64,000 bases of DNA from Paenibacillus rhizovicinus (GTDB lineage: Bacteria > Bacillota > Bacilli > Paenibacillales > Paenibacillaceae), in contig NZ_CP048286.1 in assembly GCF_010365285.1 (NCBI RefSeq), forward strand, positions 5,816,001-5,880,000, read 5' to 3'. The notes under the pieces are model-generated. The model searched no databases. It had not been told where the DNA came from and saw nothing but the letters and a program-made list of their open reading frames with translations. Below, piece after piece: positions 17,941 to 25,917 of the stretch (position 1 is the stretch's first letter; every line of letters starts with the position of its first letter). The translations under genes and the position numbers were made by a program.

Positions 17941-18681
17941 ATGAAGATCTTATTTGTAGGAGAATCATGGATTGTGCATATGATTCATACGAAAGGTTAT
18001 GACAGCTTTACCTCGACCAAGTACGAGGAGGGAGCCACGTATCTGCTTGCCTGTCTGCGCGAGCAGGACATCGACGTCACTTACATGCCGGCGCATGAGG
18101 TACAGGTGCGCTTTCCTCAAACGTTGGAGGAGCTCCAGGCATATGATGCGATCGTGCTTAGCGACGTAGGAGCGAATACGTTCCTGCTTCAGAATCCAAC
18201 CTTCTACCAATTTCAAATGCTTCCGAACGCGCTTGAACTTGTGAAGCAATATGTCTCCGAAGGCGGAGGCCTTCTGATGGTCGGGGGCTACCTGACGTTC
18301 ATGGGGATCGAAGGCAAAGCAAATTATAAAAACACATGCTTGTCGGAAGTGCTGCCGGTTACGATGATGGATAACGATGATCGTGTAGAAATGCCGAGCG
18401 GCTTCTCGCCCGTCGTATCCCGGACGCATCCATTGGTTGAGAATTTAGGAGAATGGCCAAGACTTCTGGGCTATAACAAGCTGACCGCCAAATCCGAAGC
18501 AGAGGAATTGCTAAGCCACGGAGGCGATGCCATTCTGACGGTTGGGAAGTATGGAAAAGGTAACACTGCAGCTTTTGCAAGCGACTGCTCTCCGCATTGG
18601 GGATCTCCGGAGTTTATGAATTGGAAGCACTATTCGGATTTTTGGTCGAATCTCATTAAGTATTTAAAATACGCGGCGTAA
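17941..18681 (+). CDS. GATase1-like protein (cytoplasmic glutamine-amidotransferase fold)
   Basis: A 246-residue protein of the class-I glutamine-amidotransferase-like fold (GATase1_like/ThuA-like superfamily). It opens with MKILFVGESW and has a glycine-rich GGGLLMVGGYLTF strand near residue 110. The usual catalytic cysteine of true amidotransferases is not evident at that elbow, so it may have another role such as sugar or amide metabolism. ACGGAGG precedes the ATG by about ten bases. It is the last gene of the LacI-controlled operon and is followed by a terminator. Confidence 0.72.
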   Translation: MKILFVGESWIVHMIHTKGYDSFTSTKYEEGATYLLACLREQDIDVTYMPAHEVQVRFPQTLEELQAYDAIVLSDVGANTFLLQNPTFYQFQMLPNALELVKQYVSEGGGLLMVGGYLTFMGIEGKANYKNTCLSEVLPVTMMDNDDRVEMPSGFSPVVSRTHPLVENLGEWPRLLGYNKLTAKSEAEELLSHGGDAILTVGKYGKGNTAAFASDCSPHWGSPEFMNWKHYSDFWSNLIKYLKYAA

Positions 18682-18708
18682 CGGATTATTCTGAACTCGC
18701 GTGGAGCG

Positions 18709-18737
18709 GAGCCTGCTAGCCTCGAGCTAGCGGGCTC
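18709..18737. terminator. hairpin terminator after the LacI/ribokinase operon
   Basis: A 12-bp stem GAGCCTGCTAGC/GCTAGCGGGCTC (one wobble) with loop CTCGA, followed by a T-rich run on the plus strand. Because the next gene ends toward it from the other side, it may serve both strands. Confidence 0.7.
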
Positions 18738-18805
18738 TATGTTATTTATTGCCGGGTTGAAGCGACGCGCAACGAAGTTTAAGAGCAAGCCTGCATGCAT
18801 GACTA

Positions 18806-20179
18806 TCATTCGTTGAGTATGAGATTGATTTTGCTCTGAACGAGCTTCGCGACGGATTCGGCCGATTTCTGGCCGCTGAAGTAGGCTTTGGATTCATTCC
18901 TGATCGTTTCTTCTATTTCGGAAGGTGTCCGCACCCAGTGAACGGCTTCCGTAATCGAACCTTTTAATCGATCCAGTTTCTCGGTGTCAACGGCGATCTC
19001 GGGATGTACGTCCGATTGAATCGTACCCGCTTCTTTCAATTTCTCGACTTGCAAATCGTATGCGTTCTTGTTTATCGGAAAGCCGTGACTTGATATAGAA
19101 GCATCGGTAATCGTCTTCGCTTCGTCATCCATGAGAAATTCGAGGAATTTCCACGCCTCCTGCTTATGGGGAGAGTTCGCGTTGATACCTACCATGCCGA
19201 ACGTGGAGAAATAACCGCCGGCGCCGTAACTGTGTGGATGCGGCATCGTATATAGCTTCGTTTGTTCGGCAAAACCGTTCAATAAATAACTTTCGAACGA
19301 GTCGATCGGCCATGCGTTGAAGTATGCCTTCGTTTGTAGGGTGGTCGCGCTTCCTCTTCCGCCGCCGTCCTTGACCATGTCGAACAGCAAGCCGTCATCG
19401 ATCATTGACTTTACTTGATGAATAAGATCGATGAACGAATCGGAATCAAACTTGCGCTCGCCGTTCTTCTCTTTTACGAGCTGAGTGAAATTATCGACGG
19501 TCAACTCGCTCAGCAGGACGGAGGGCTCGCTGATTAGCGCGGTTTTGTACTCGCCTTTTTGCTGCAATTGCTTGGCCGCATCCATAAAATCGTTCCACGT
19601 CCAGTCGCTGTCGTTAATCGGTACGCCGGTCTTGTCGATTGCCGCAGTATCGCCAAGCAATCCGTCAAGGTAGAAGTATAAAGGTATTCCGTACAGACCA
19701 TCGTTCAGTCTTGCATTGTCCAGGATGTTGGTGAAGTAATCTTGCGAGTGAAACGATGCATCGCCTGACATTATGTCTTGCAAATTAACGAGCAGATGAC
19801 GATCCGCATAAGCCTCTATGGGCAAGATGTCCATCTCCACTAGATCGGGACCTTTGCCCGCCAAAATGGCCGCATTCGTGCTGGTCAGGAACGTTTCCCT
19901 GTAAGCCGCCGCTTCGTCCAAATCCTTTCCGTAAGACGGCGTAGCTTGAAGCTGTATGGTTACGTTGGGATGCATGGATTCATATTTCGTTACGGCCGTC
20001 TTCATCTGATCGCTCAGGAAATAGGTGGAAAACGTTAGCGTGACAGGTTCGGACGCTGTCTCGTTTTCGATGGGGGCTTTCGCTGGCGAAGAGGCGCCGG
20101 CTGTCCCATTGGAGTTGCCGTTGCTGCAGGCGGCGAGCAAGCATATCAGGCTTGTCAGGGTCCATGCGATTTTCTTCAT
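18806..20179 (-). CDS. extracellular solute-binding lipoprotein (family 1, MalE-like)
   Basis: A 457-residue sugar-type receptor with a lipoprotein signal peptide (ICLLAAC, C18), a Ser/Ala-rich linker and a two-lobed binding domain (TLTFSTYFL, GKGPDLVEMD, YGIPLYFYLDG, FGMVGINANSP). ATG at 20179 follows GAGGGAA; the frame stays open upstream into a LysR relic, giving a misleading 684-codon fusion. No permease or ATPase is adjacent, so it is an orphan receptor or shares a transporter coded elsewhere. It converges with the LacI operon at 18709-18737. Confidence 0.85.
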   Translation of the reverse strand: MKKIAWTLTSLICLLAACSNGNSNGTAGASSPAKAPIENETASEPVTLTFSTYFLSDQMKTAVTKYESMHPNVTIQLQATPSYGKDLDEAAAYRETFLTSTNAAILAGKGPDLVEMDILPIEAYADRHLLVNLQDIMSGDASFHSQDYFTNILDNARLNDGLYGIPLYFYLDGLLGDTAAIDKTGVPINDSDWTWNDFMDAAKQLQQKGEYKTALISEPSVLLSELTVDNFTQLVKEKNGERKFDSDSFIDLIHQVKSMIDDGLLFDMVKDGGGRGSATTLQTKAYFNAWPIDSFESYLLNGFAEQTKLYTMPHPHSYGAGGYFSTFGMVGINANSPHKQEAWKFLEFLMDDEAKTITDASISSHGFPINKNAYDLQVEKLKEAGTIQSDVHPEIAVDTEKLDRLKGSITEAVHWVRTPSEIEETIRNESKAYFSGQKSAESVAKLVQSKINLILNE

Positions 20180-20295
20180 GTTATTTCCCTCTTTTCGGAA
20201 TGTAGTTGTCCGAAGATAAAGATAAGGGAAAAATATCGCCAAAGTGTGACACGGATGTAACCGAATTGTTGCCATGTAATTCTGGCGGCGCCTTC

Positions 20296-20834
20296 TGCTT
20301 TTGATGTGATGCTGGCCTATCCACGTCTCCATCATTCGGCGGGAAGCTGAATCCTGCTCCCTTAGAATCCAATATCCGTTTTGAAGCATCCCCGGTTCGA
20401 TTGCTTCGGCGTCGGCAAGAGCATGGCCGGGATAAACGACCAGACCAAGCTCGTCCTCAATCAAGGGGACGCATTCGAGTTTCGGATCATCGACTTTGTA
20501 TTCCGCGACCAGACCGAAATCAATCTCGAACTTTCTCACCATCTCCACGATCTGCGGCGAGTTTTTCACTTGCAGGGCGATGTGAACGTCCGGATAAAGC
20601 TCGCGCATCCTGCCAAGCAGCTTCGGAAGGAAGTGAGTCGCCGGGGTATTGCTCGATCCGATAACGATTTTGCCGATTTTAAATTGCGCATAGTCGGTCA
20701 GTACTTGGCGTGCTTCGTCGGCCCACGAAATTATGCGGGTAGCATAATGAAGGAGCGCCTTCCCTTCCTCCGTTAACAGCACCATTTTATGTTTATAGAT
20801 AAAAATCTGCACATTCGCTTCTCGTTCCAGGCCA
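20296..20834 (-). pseudogene. LysR family regulator, truncated at both ends
   Basis: About 180 residues of a LysR-type regulator: the end of the DNA-binding domain (LEREANVQIF, VLLTEEGKALL) and the first half of the effector domain (KIVIGSSNTPATHFLPKLL, DFGLVAEYK, QNGYWILREQ). The helix-turn-helix is missing, because fabV's terminator sits where it should be, and the last ~100 residues are replaced by unrelated sequence. It cannot bind DNA as coded. It is probably a relic of a regulator that lost both ends when neighbouring genes were rearranged. Confidence 0.75.
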
Positions 20835-20842
20835 TTTAATGC

Positions 20843-20871
20843 GAAAAAAGGGCCCCTCATACGAGGAGCCC
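20843..20871 (-). terminator. intrinsic terminator of fabV
   Basis: On the minus strand GGGCTCCTC and GAGGGGCCC pair around a four-base loop and are followed by six T residues. It sits a few bases after the fabV stop. Confidence 0.85.
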
Positions 20872-20883
20872 GGCCAGCATTAC

Positions 20884-22074
20884 TTAATACACATTCGGCA
20901 CTTCAACCGCCGGATCGACGTCGGCTTCGTAATCCACGCCGTCCGTCTCGAAGCCGAACAGCTGGAAGAACTCTTTGCGGTAGCCGGCAAGGTCGGTCAA
21001 CTGCTCGATATTGTCGGACGTAACGGCTTCCCAGAGCTTCGCGACTTCGCTCTGCACGTCTTCGCGCAGCTCCCAGTCGTCGATGCGGATGCGGCCTTCG
21101 TTATCGACAGGTACTTCGCCGCCGGCATACAGACGTTCCGAGAACAAACGGTACGTTTGCTCGATGCAGCCCTCGTGAATGCCTTTTTCCTTCATGACTT
21201 TATAGAGCGCGGAGATATACAGCGGCACGACGGGAATCGCCGAGCTCGACTGCGTCACGAGCGCTTTGCTGACCGTGACGAATGCGCGTCCGCCGGTAGC
21301 GCCAAGCTGTTCGGACAACCGCTTGGCGGTCGCTTCCAGGTGGTCTTTGGCTTGACCGATCGTGCCATCGCGGTAAATCGGCGTCGTAATCTTGGAGCCG
21401 ATGTACGAGTACGAGATCGTCGTCGCGCCCTCTGCCAGCACGCCGCCTTCACGGAGCGCGTCAATCCACAGCTGCCAGTCGTCGCCGCCCATGACGGCTA
21501 CCGTTTCCTTCGTTTCCTGCTCGTTCGCCGGATCGATGGAAATCATGCTCACTTCGCCGGAATGGAAGTTGACCGTCTTGTTCGTATAGGTGCCGCCAAG
21601 CGGCTTAAGGACGGAATTGAACGTTTCGCCCGTAACGGGATCCGTTCTGCGCGCCGAAGCGACGCTGTAGACGACAAGGTCGACTTGACCGAGCTCTCTG
21701 CGGATCGTCTCGACGGCTTTGGCCTTCGTCTCGGACGTGAACGCATCGCCGGTGACGCTGAACGATTTCAGGCCTGCCGCTTGGGCGGCTTTCTCGAAGG
21801 CTGCGGAATTATACCAGCCTGCGGAGGCCGTACGTCCGGGCTTGCCTTCGCTGGCGCGGTAGATACCGATCGTATTGGCGCCGGCGCCGAATGCCGACAC
21901 GATGCGGGCCGCGAGCCCGTAGCCTGCGGACGCGCCGATAACGAGCACGTTGCTCGGGCCTTGAATGGCGGGGCGATCTTTCACGTAATCCACTTGTTCC
22001 TGCACTTGCAGGGCGCAGCCAATCGGATGCGAGGTCGTGCAAATAAATCCGCGTGTTCTTGGTTTAATGATCAT
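20884..22074 (-). CDS. fabV: trans-2-enoyl-ACP/CoA reductase FabV
   Basis: A 396-residue NADH-dependent enoyl reductase that completes the fatty-acid elongation cycle and is naturally resistant to triclosan. It begins with the family hallmark MIIKPRTRGFICTTSHP. The Rossmann loop VIGASAGYGLAAR and the Tyr-X8-Lys active site (PIYRDGTIGQAK) are intact. ATG at 22074 is chosen because the family always starts there; a frame eight codons longer is possible. It is a single-gene unit with its own terminator. Whether FabI or FabL is also coded elsewhere is unknown. Confidence 0.93.
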   Translation of the reverse strand: MIIKPRTRGFICTTSHPIGCALQVQEQVDYVKDRPAIQGPSNVLVIGASAGYGLAARIVSAFGAGANTIGIYRASEGKPGRTASAGWYNSAAFEKAAQAAGLKSFSVTGDAFTSETKAKAVETIRRELGQVDLVVYSVASARRTDPVTGETFNSVLKPLGGTYTNKTVNFHSGEVSMISIDPANEQETKETVAVMGGDDWQLWIDALREGGVLAEGATTISYSYIGSKITTPIYRDGTIGQAKDHLEATAKRLSEQLGATGGRAFVTVSKALVTQSSSAIPVVPLYISALYKVMKEKGIHEGCIEQTYRLFSERLYAGGEVPVDNEGRIRIDDWELREDVQSEVAKLWEAVTSDNIEQLTDLAGYRKEFFQLFGFETDGVDYEADVDPAVEVPNVY

Positions 22075-22180
22075 AGCCGTGTATTCAGTTCCTCTCATTT
22101 GCGAAGATCAGGCAGCTTGCCTATGTACTCAATGTTACGATAGTACCCTGAATGGGGCGAAACCGCAACCTGAACGAGCA

Positions 22181-22202
22181 AAAGTCCGCGTTTCCGCGGA
22201 CT
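22181..22202 (-). terminator. intrinsic terminator of the mhq operon
   Basis: GTCCGCG/CGCGGAC hairpin followed on the minus strand by TTTT, about 50 bp after the flavin reductase gene. Confidence 0.75.
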
Positions 22203-22250
22203 TCGACAGCCAGTATGAAGTATTCATTCCCTATTCCAAATCGGTCTCCA

Positions 22251-22862
22251 TCATGGCCGCTCCAGATCGAACGTCTCGCCAAGCAAGGCGTACGTGGAGC
22301 CGGCTAACCGGCTGACCGGCCGCAGCGCCGATGCGTCGACATGGCCATGTTCGTCGTAAACGGCTTCGTCTGCATGGAACCGGACGATTCGTCCGATAAG
22401 CAGATCGCAAGCCGGCGCATCGTCAGTGCCCCCGAGAGACAGAATACGTTCGACCTTGCATTCCATCCGGATGGCTGCCTCGGCAATGCCGGGAACGCGC
22501 ACGACTTCGCTCGGCACGGTCGTTAGCCCCGCTGCCTCGGCTTCGCTTTCCTCGGGTCCGAGGTTGGCGGCGGTCTGATTCATCTGCGCGACATGGCGTT
22601 CATCGGCGATATGGACGACGAATTCGCCAAGTTCCCCGGCATTTCGGGCGGTATCCTTCATCACGCCGTTCTTGCGCTGCACCGACACGGATATCATCGG
22701 CGGCTTGGACGTTACGATGTTGAAATAACTGAACGGCGCCGCGTTGACGGTTCCTGAAGGCGTCATCGTCGTTACCCATGCGATGGGACGCGGAATGATG
22801 CTGCCGATCATGAATTTGTAATTATCTCGCTCGCTCTGGCTTGCCGGATCGATGGATATCAA
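22251..22862 (-). CDS. flavin reductase family protein (FMN-binding split barrel)
   Basis: A 203-residue flavoprotein of the flavin-reductase-like (DIM6/NTAB) family. The FMN-binding pattern GSIIPRPIAWVTT and NAAPFSYFN are near the N terminus, and EFVVHIADE follows. Members reduce flavins or accept electrons for oxygenases. It is the last gene of a four-gene run (DoxX, ring-cleaving dioxygenase, esterase, this gene) on the minus strand, 19 bp after the esterase. In B. subtilis the mhq genes are paired with nitroreductase or azoreductase flavoproteins, so a quinone or azo reduction role is plausible but inferred. Confidence 0.82.
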   Translation of the reverse strand: MISIDPASQSERDNYKFMIGSIIPRPIAWVTTMTPSGTVNAAPFSYFNIVTSKPPMISVSVQRKNGVMKDTARNAGELGEFVVHIADERHVAQMNQTAANLGPEESEAEAAGLTTVPSEVVRVPGIAEAAIRMECKVERILSLGGTDDAPACDLLIGRIVRFHADEAVYDEHGHVDASALRPVSRLAGSTYALLGETFDLERP

Positions 22863-22881
22863 GCGCTCGTCCTCCCGCTGC

Positions 22882-23493
22882 TCAAGATGGAAACGCGGCG
22901 CGGAACCAATCCGCCGCCTGATAAACTTCGGATGCCGACAAACGGTGACCGTTATTCTCCCAATGCACCGTCACGGAAGCACCGGCGCCTTGAAGCAGGG
23001 ATGTCAGCTCCTCGGATTCGGCGGCCGAGCAGATCGGGTCATTCGTGCCCGCTGCGATGAAGACCGGAACGTTCGTCAGATCCGGAAGGGCAAGACCGCG
23101 AAGCGGGACCATAGGATGGTGAAGGACGGCGCCGCGGAGCGCATCGGCATAGTGGAATAACAAGCTGCCCGCGATATTAGCCCCGTTGGAATAGCCTGCC
23201 GCAACGACATTGTCGCGATTGAAGCCGTACGTTTCGGAAGCTTCGGCAATGAAGTCGTACAATTCCTTCGTTCTGAATGTCAGATCCTCTTCATCGAAGA
23301 TCCCTTCGGCAAGCCGGCGGAAGAAACGGGGCATCCCGTTCTCCAGCACGTTGCCTCTAACGCTCAAGACGGAAGAAGAGGGAGAGAGCAGCTGCGCCAG
23401 CGACAACAGATCATGCTCATTGCCGCCTGTGCCGTGCAGAAGCAGCAGCACTGGCGCGTTGGGATCGGAACCGTTTTGGAAGATGTGTTTCAT
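22882..23493 (-). CDS. mhqD: carboxylesterase/phospholipase family hydrolase (MhqD-like)
   Basis: A 203-residue alpha/beta hydrolase. The N terminus has LLLLHGTGGNEHD, the nucleophile elbow is AAGYSNGANIA, and the triad aspartate (GTNDPICS) and histidine (NNGHRLS) are present. It resembles the B. subtilis quinone-induced hydrolase MhqD. The start at 23493 shares one base with the stop of the dioxygenase gene (TAATG), so they are translationally coupled. It would hydrolyse a ring-cleavage product or ester in the cytoplasm. Confidence 0.85.
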   Translation of the reverse strand: MKHIFQNGSDPNAPVLLLLHGTGGNEHDLLSLAQLLSPSSSVLSVRGNVLENGMPRFFRRLAEGIFDEEDLTFRTKELYDFIAEASETYGFNRDNVVAAGYSNGANIAGSLLFHYADALRGAVLHHPMVPLRGLALPDLTNVPVFIAAGTNDPICSAAESEELTSLLQGAGASVTVHWENNGHRLSASEVYQAADWFRAAFPS

Positions 23494-24440
23494 TATTCGT
23501 CGCCCTCCAATACCCGAACCTCGATCGGGAACAGGTTTTGTTCGATGACGTCGCGCTGCGGTTCGTACCACGAAGGGAGCATCAGTTTGCCGCCGAGCGA
23601 ATCGAACTCTTCGTCGCGTTGGAAGCCGGGCGCATCGGTAGCGATTTCGAACAGAATGCCGCCGGCTTCGCGGAAATAGATGGCGTTGAAATATTGACGG
23701 TCGATGATGTCGGTCGCATGGAAGCCTTTGTCGATGACGTGGTCGCGCCATTTGACGTGATCCTCGTAGCTGGCTGCGCGCCAAGCGATATGATGCACCG
23801 TTCCTGCGCCGCCGGCTCCCCAAGGCATAGGTTCGGCATTGATATCGATCACGTTGCCGAGGTCGCCTGCTGCACGGTAACGGACGAGGCCGTTTTCTTC
23901 GCCGACTTTCTCGAGTCCCATGACGTTAACGAGCGTATCTTGCGTTTGAGCGGGTTTGGTGCTGTACAGGATTGCGCCGCCGAAGCCTTTGATCGCTTTC
24001 TCCGTCGGAACGCCGCCGAATGACCATTGGCTGAGAACGCCGTCTTCGCGCTCGACAATCTCAAGCTGAAGCCCGTCGCGGTCTTTGAATTGGAGATACG
24101 TTTCACCGAAACGCGCCGTCCGATCGAATGCGACGCCGAATTTCGTCAACCGCTGTTCCCAGAACGAAAGTGCGCCTGTTGGTACGGCGAATGTCGTATA
24201 GCCGACTTGGCCGCCGCCTACTTTGCCAACGCGGGCTCCCTCGGAAGGGAAGAAGGTCATGACGGTACCGGGTCCGCCGATTTCATTGCCGAAGTAGAGA
24301 TGATACACGTCAGGAGCGTCGAAATTGATCGTTTTTTTCACTAAACGCAAGCCAAGGATGCCTGCGTAGAAATCGACGTTGTCCTGCGGGTGGCGAACGA
24401 AAGAAGTAACATGGTGAATACCGGCTGTATGATGAGTCAT
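23493..24440 (-). CDS. mhqO: ring-cleaving dioxygenase (MhqO-like, glyoxalase fold)
   Basis: A 315-residue protein with two vicinal-oxygen-chelate modules. Likely Fe(II) ligands are the histidines in GIHHVTSF and TVHHIAWR and the glutamate in ILFEIATD. MhqO-type enzymes open hydroquinone or catechol rings and give resistance to quinones. ATG at 24440 follows AGGAGGAAT; the longer frame is less well supported. It is downstream of the DoxX gene and coupled to mhqD. A pair of 15-bp direct repeats lies in the 127-bp gap in front of it. Confidence 0.88.
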   Translation of the reverse strand: MTHHTAGIHHVTSFVRHPQDNVDFYAGILGLRLVKKTINFDAPDVYHLYFGNEIGGPGTVMTFFPSEGARVGKVGGGQVGYTTFAVPTGALSFWEQRLTKFGVAFDRTARFGETYLQFKDRDGLQLEIVEREDGVLSQWSFGGVPTEKAIKGFGGAILYSTKPAQTQDTLVNVMGLEKVGEENGLVRYRAAGDLGNVIDINAEPMPWGAGGAGTVHHIAWRAASYEDHVKWRDHVIDKGFHATDIIDRQYFNAIYFREAGGILFEIATDAPGFQRDEEFDSLGGKLMLPSWYEPQRDVIEQNLFPIEVRVLEGDE

Positions 24441-24567
24441 TTGAATTCCTCCTAGTTTGAGTATGGCCAAGTCAGGCCGCTGTTATTGAGATGAGTGGCA
24501 TATAGTTCGATTACGACTCAGAGTAGTTCGATTGCGACGGGACGATTCCTGTTTCGGACACAATACC

Positions 24568-24963
24568 TTAACGAATCAGCGCGTAATCTCCGGCGCCGGT
24601 TAGGGCAACGCCGATCACGACAACCAGGATAATCAGCGGCAATTCGATACCGCCGGCTGTCGACCACAGTCCGTTCTTGGCATGGACTTTCATCGCGCCG
24701 AGCATGGTGAGGGCGATCAACACGGCGCCGACAACGGTGAGAAGCCCGGCTCCGAACAGGAGGCCGCCGATCAATTCCATCAGTCCGGACAGGACGGCCA
24801 TCGCAACGCCGGGTTTAATGCCGACGGACTCCATCCAGCCGCCGGTGCCTTTCGGACCGTAGCCGCCGAACCAGCCAAACAACTTCTGTGCACCGTGTCC
24901 GATAAACAGCAGCCCAATTACTACGCGAATCAAAAGCAATCCCAAATCCATCATTTCCATCAT
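24568..24963 (-). CDS. mhqP: DoxX family membrane protein (MhqP-like)
   Basis: A 131-residue protein with four hydrophobic helices and the DoxX pattern LFIGHGAQKLFGWFGG near the N terminus and KNGLWSTAGGIELPL near the C terminus. In B. subtilis the DoxX protein MhqP accompanies the dioxygenase MhqO in a quinone-stress operon. GGAGGATG precedes the first ATG codons. It is the first protein-coding gene after a strong promoter at 25203-25231 and a leader of roughly 235 bases. Confidence 0.87.
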   Translation of the reverse strand: MMEMMDLGLLLIRVVIGLLFIGHGAQKLFGWFGGYGPKGTGGWMESVGIKPGVAMAVLSGLMELIGGLLFGAGLLTVVGAVLIALTMLGAMKVHAKNGLWSTAGGIELPLIILVVVIGVALTGAGDYALIR

Positions 24964-25129
24964 CCTCCAAGTTTAGTTTGAATTTAATAATCTTTAATTT
25001 AAGATATATGAGTAAAAAAACGCGTACCGCTAAACCAATCATTCAATTATCCTGCATACATTCATACGATATGGCCACGATCGGGCCTGCGATTACCTGC
25101 GACAGTTTCTGCATAGCAGCGGGCAGATT

Positions 25130-25149
25130 CTACATGCCACCGCACCTCC
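25130..25149 (-). promoter_or_regulatory. start-stop element in the mhq leader
   Basis: On the minus strand a perfect GGAGGTG ribosome site (25149-25143) is followed after 7 bases by ATG and immediately by TAG (ATG 25135-25133, TAG 25132-25130). The same frame then stays open for 28 codons to a TGA. This is either a start-stop element that stalls ribosomes in the leader, or a small ORF broken at its second codon. Confidence 0.45.
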
Positions 25150-25184
25150 GTTTTATGTTTGCCAAGCAACATCTCGAAATTAAT

Positions 25185-25202
25185 TATCTTAACCTTGAGA
25201 TA
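25185..25202. promoter_or_regulatory. palindromic operator, MhqR-box-like
   Basis: On the minus strand TATCTCAAGGTTAAGATA, a nearly perfect 18-bp palindrome beginning right after the -10 box, so it overlaps the start point. It resembles the MhqR (MarR-family) box of B. subtilis quinone-stress genes, which has ATCT...AGAT half-sites with a similar spacing. No MhqR gene is seen in this window. Confidence 0.6.
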
Positions 25203-25231
25203 ATAGTACCCTGAGGCTTTTCGTTTGTCAA
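25203..25231 (-). promoter_or_regulatory. sigma-A promoter of the mhq operon
   Basis: A consensus TTGACA (25231-25226) and TACTAT (25208-25203) separated by 17 bp on the minus strand. The start point would be near 25197, inside the palindromic operator. Confidence 0.75.
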
Positions 25232-25321
25232 CACCTTTTGTTGTTTTTCATTTTGAACTGTAATGCCGAGGACCTTGGCACCGGTTTGTTACGTTTGCGC
25301 GGAACGATAGCAAAATGTGAA

Positions 25322-25349
25322 CAGGCTGCCGGTTAAACGGCAACCTGTC
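25322..25349 (-). terminator. terminator of the acetylation operon
   Basis: An 11-bp stem ACAGGTTGCCG/CGGCAGCCTGT (minus strand, one G-U pair), followed after a few bases by TTTT. It lies about 75 bp after the DUF4358 gene. Confidence 0.6.
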
Positions 25350-25425
25350 AGTTAACGCATGTTTAGCAATGCATTCTGATTGTGATAAGCTCGTTAAACT
25401 ACGACATCAAAAGTTTGCATACTGC

Positions 25426-25917
25426 TTACTTAAAGGTATCATCAAACGCCTTTTCCATTCGGTCGGCATCTGACGAAACCGCGAAAAGAATAAACGGGCC
25501 TTTTGATTTCAAGACATGCTTCTCGATCAAGTAATTCTCTTGGGGGCGATAATCTTTAAACTTAATCGTTTGTTCCTCGACTCTTTGGCGAATATGATTC
25601 ATGACGCTATCCATTTCGGCTGAATCCTTGAGTTTAATGACGGCGAGCTCGTCCGCTTTGACGTTGGATGCAGCCGTGTACAGAACAAAGTCCGCCACTT
25701 CGCCCGTATCGATGTGATATAGCTTCAACAGTTTCTCCGTATCCCCTTGCTTCAATTTGCTGAAATCTGCCGACTGTTGAATGCGTGTACCGATATCGGC
25801 GGCCGTTAACGACGCGTAATTCCCAGGGCGATCCGAACAGCCGCTCAAAAACCCGATTATGGTCACGAGCAAGAACGCGCGAAACAACGCGAGCGATAAG
25901 CCTCTTCGCAGTATCAT
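25426..25917 (-). CDS. DUF4358-type lipoprotein
   Basis: A 163-residue protein with a lipobox signal peptide (GFLSGC, C27) and a compact domain (ELAVIKLKD, MDSVMNHIRQRVEEQ, FILFAVSSD) of the DUF4358 kind, found with MBOAT/DHHW acetylation genes in Bacillota. It is anchored outside the membrane; its role is unknown. Its ATG overlaps the stop of the DHHW gene (ATGA), and it is the last of four genes on this strand. Confidence 0.75.
   Translation of the reverse strand: MILRRGLSLALFRAFLLVTIIGFLSGCSDRPGNYASLTAADIGTRIQQSADFSKLKQGDTEKLLKLYHIDTGEVADFVLYTAASNVKADELAVIKLKDSAEMDSVMNHIRQRVEEQTIKFKDYRPQENYLIEKHVLKSKGPFILFAVSSDADRMEKAFDDTFK

Noticed and set aside
18806-20860. One 684-residue LysR/solute-binding fusion protein
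   Set aside because: A ribosome site, ATG and lipoprotein signal peptide at 20179 show a separate gene; the LysR part lacks its DNA-binding domain and is a relic.
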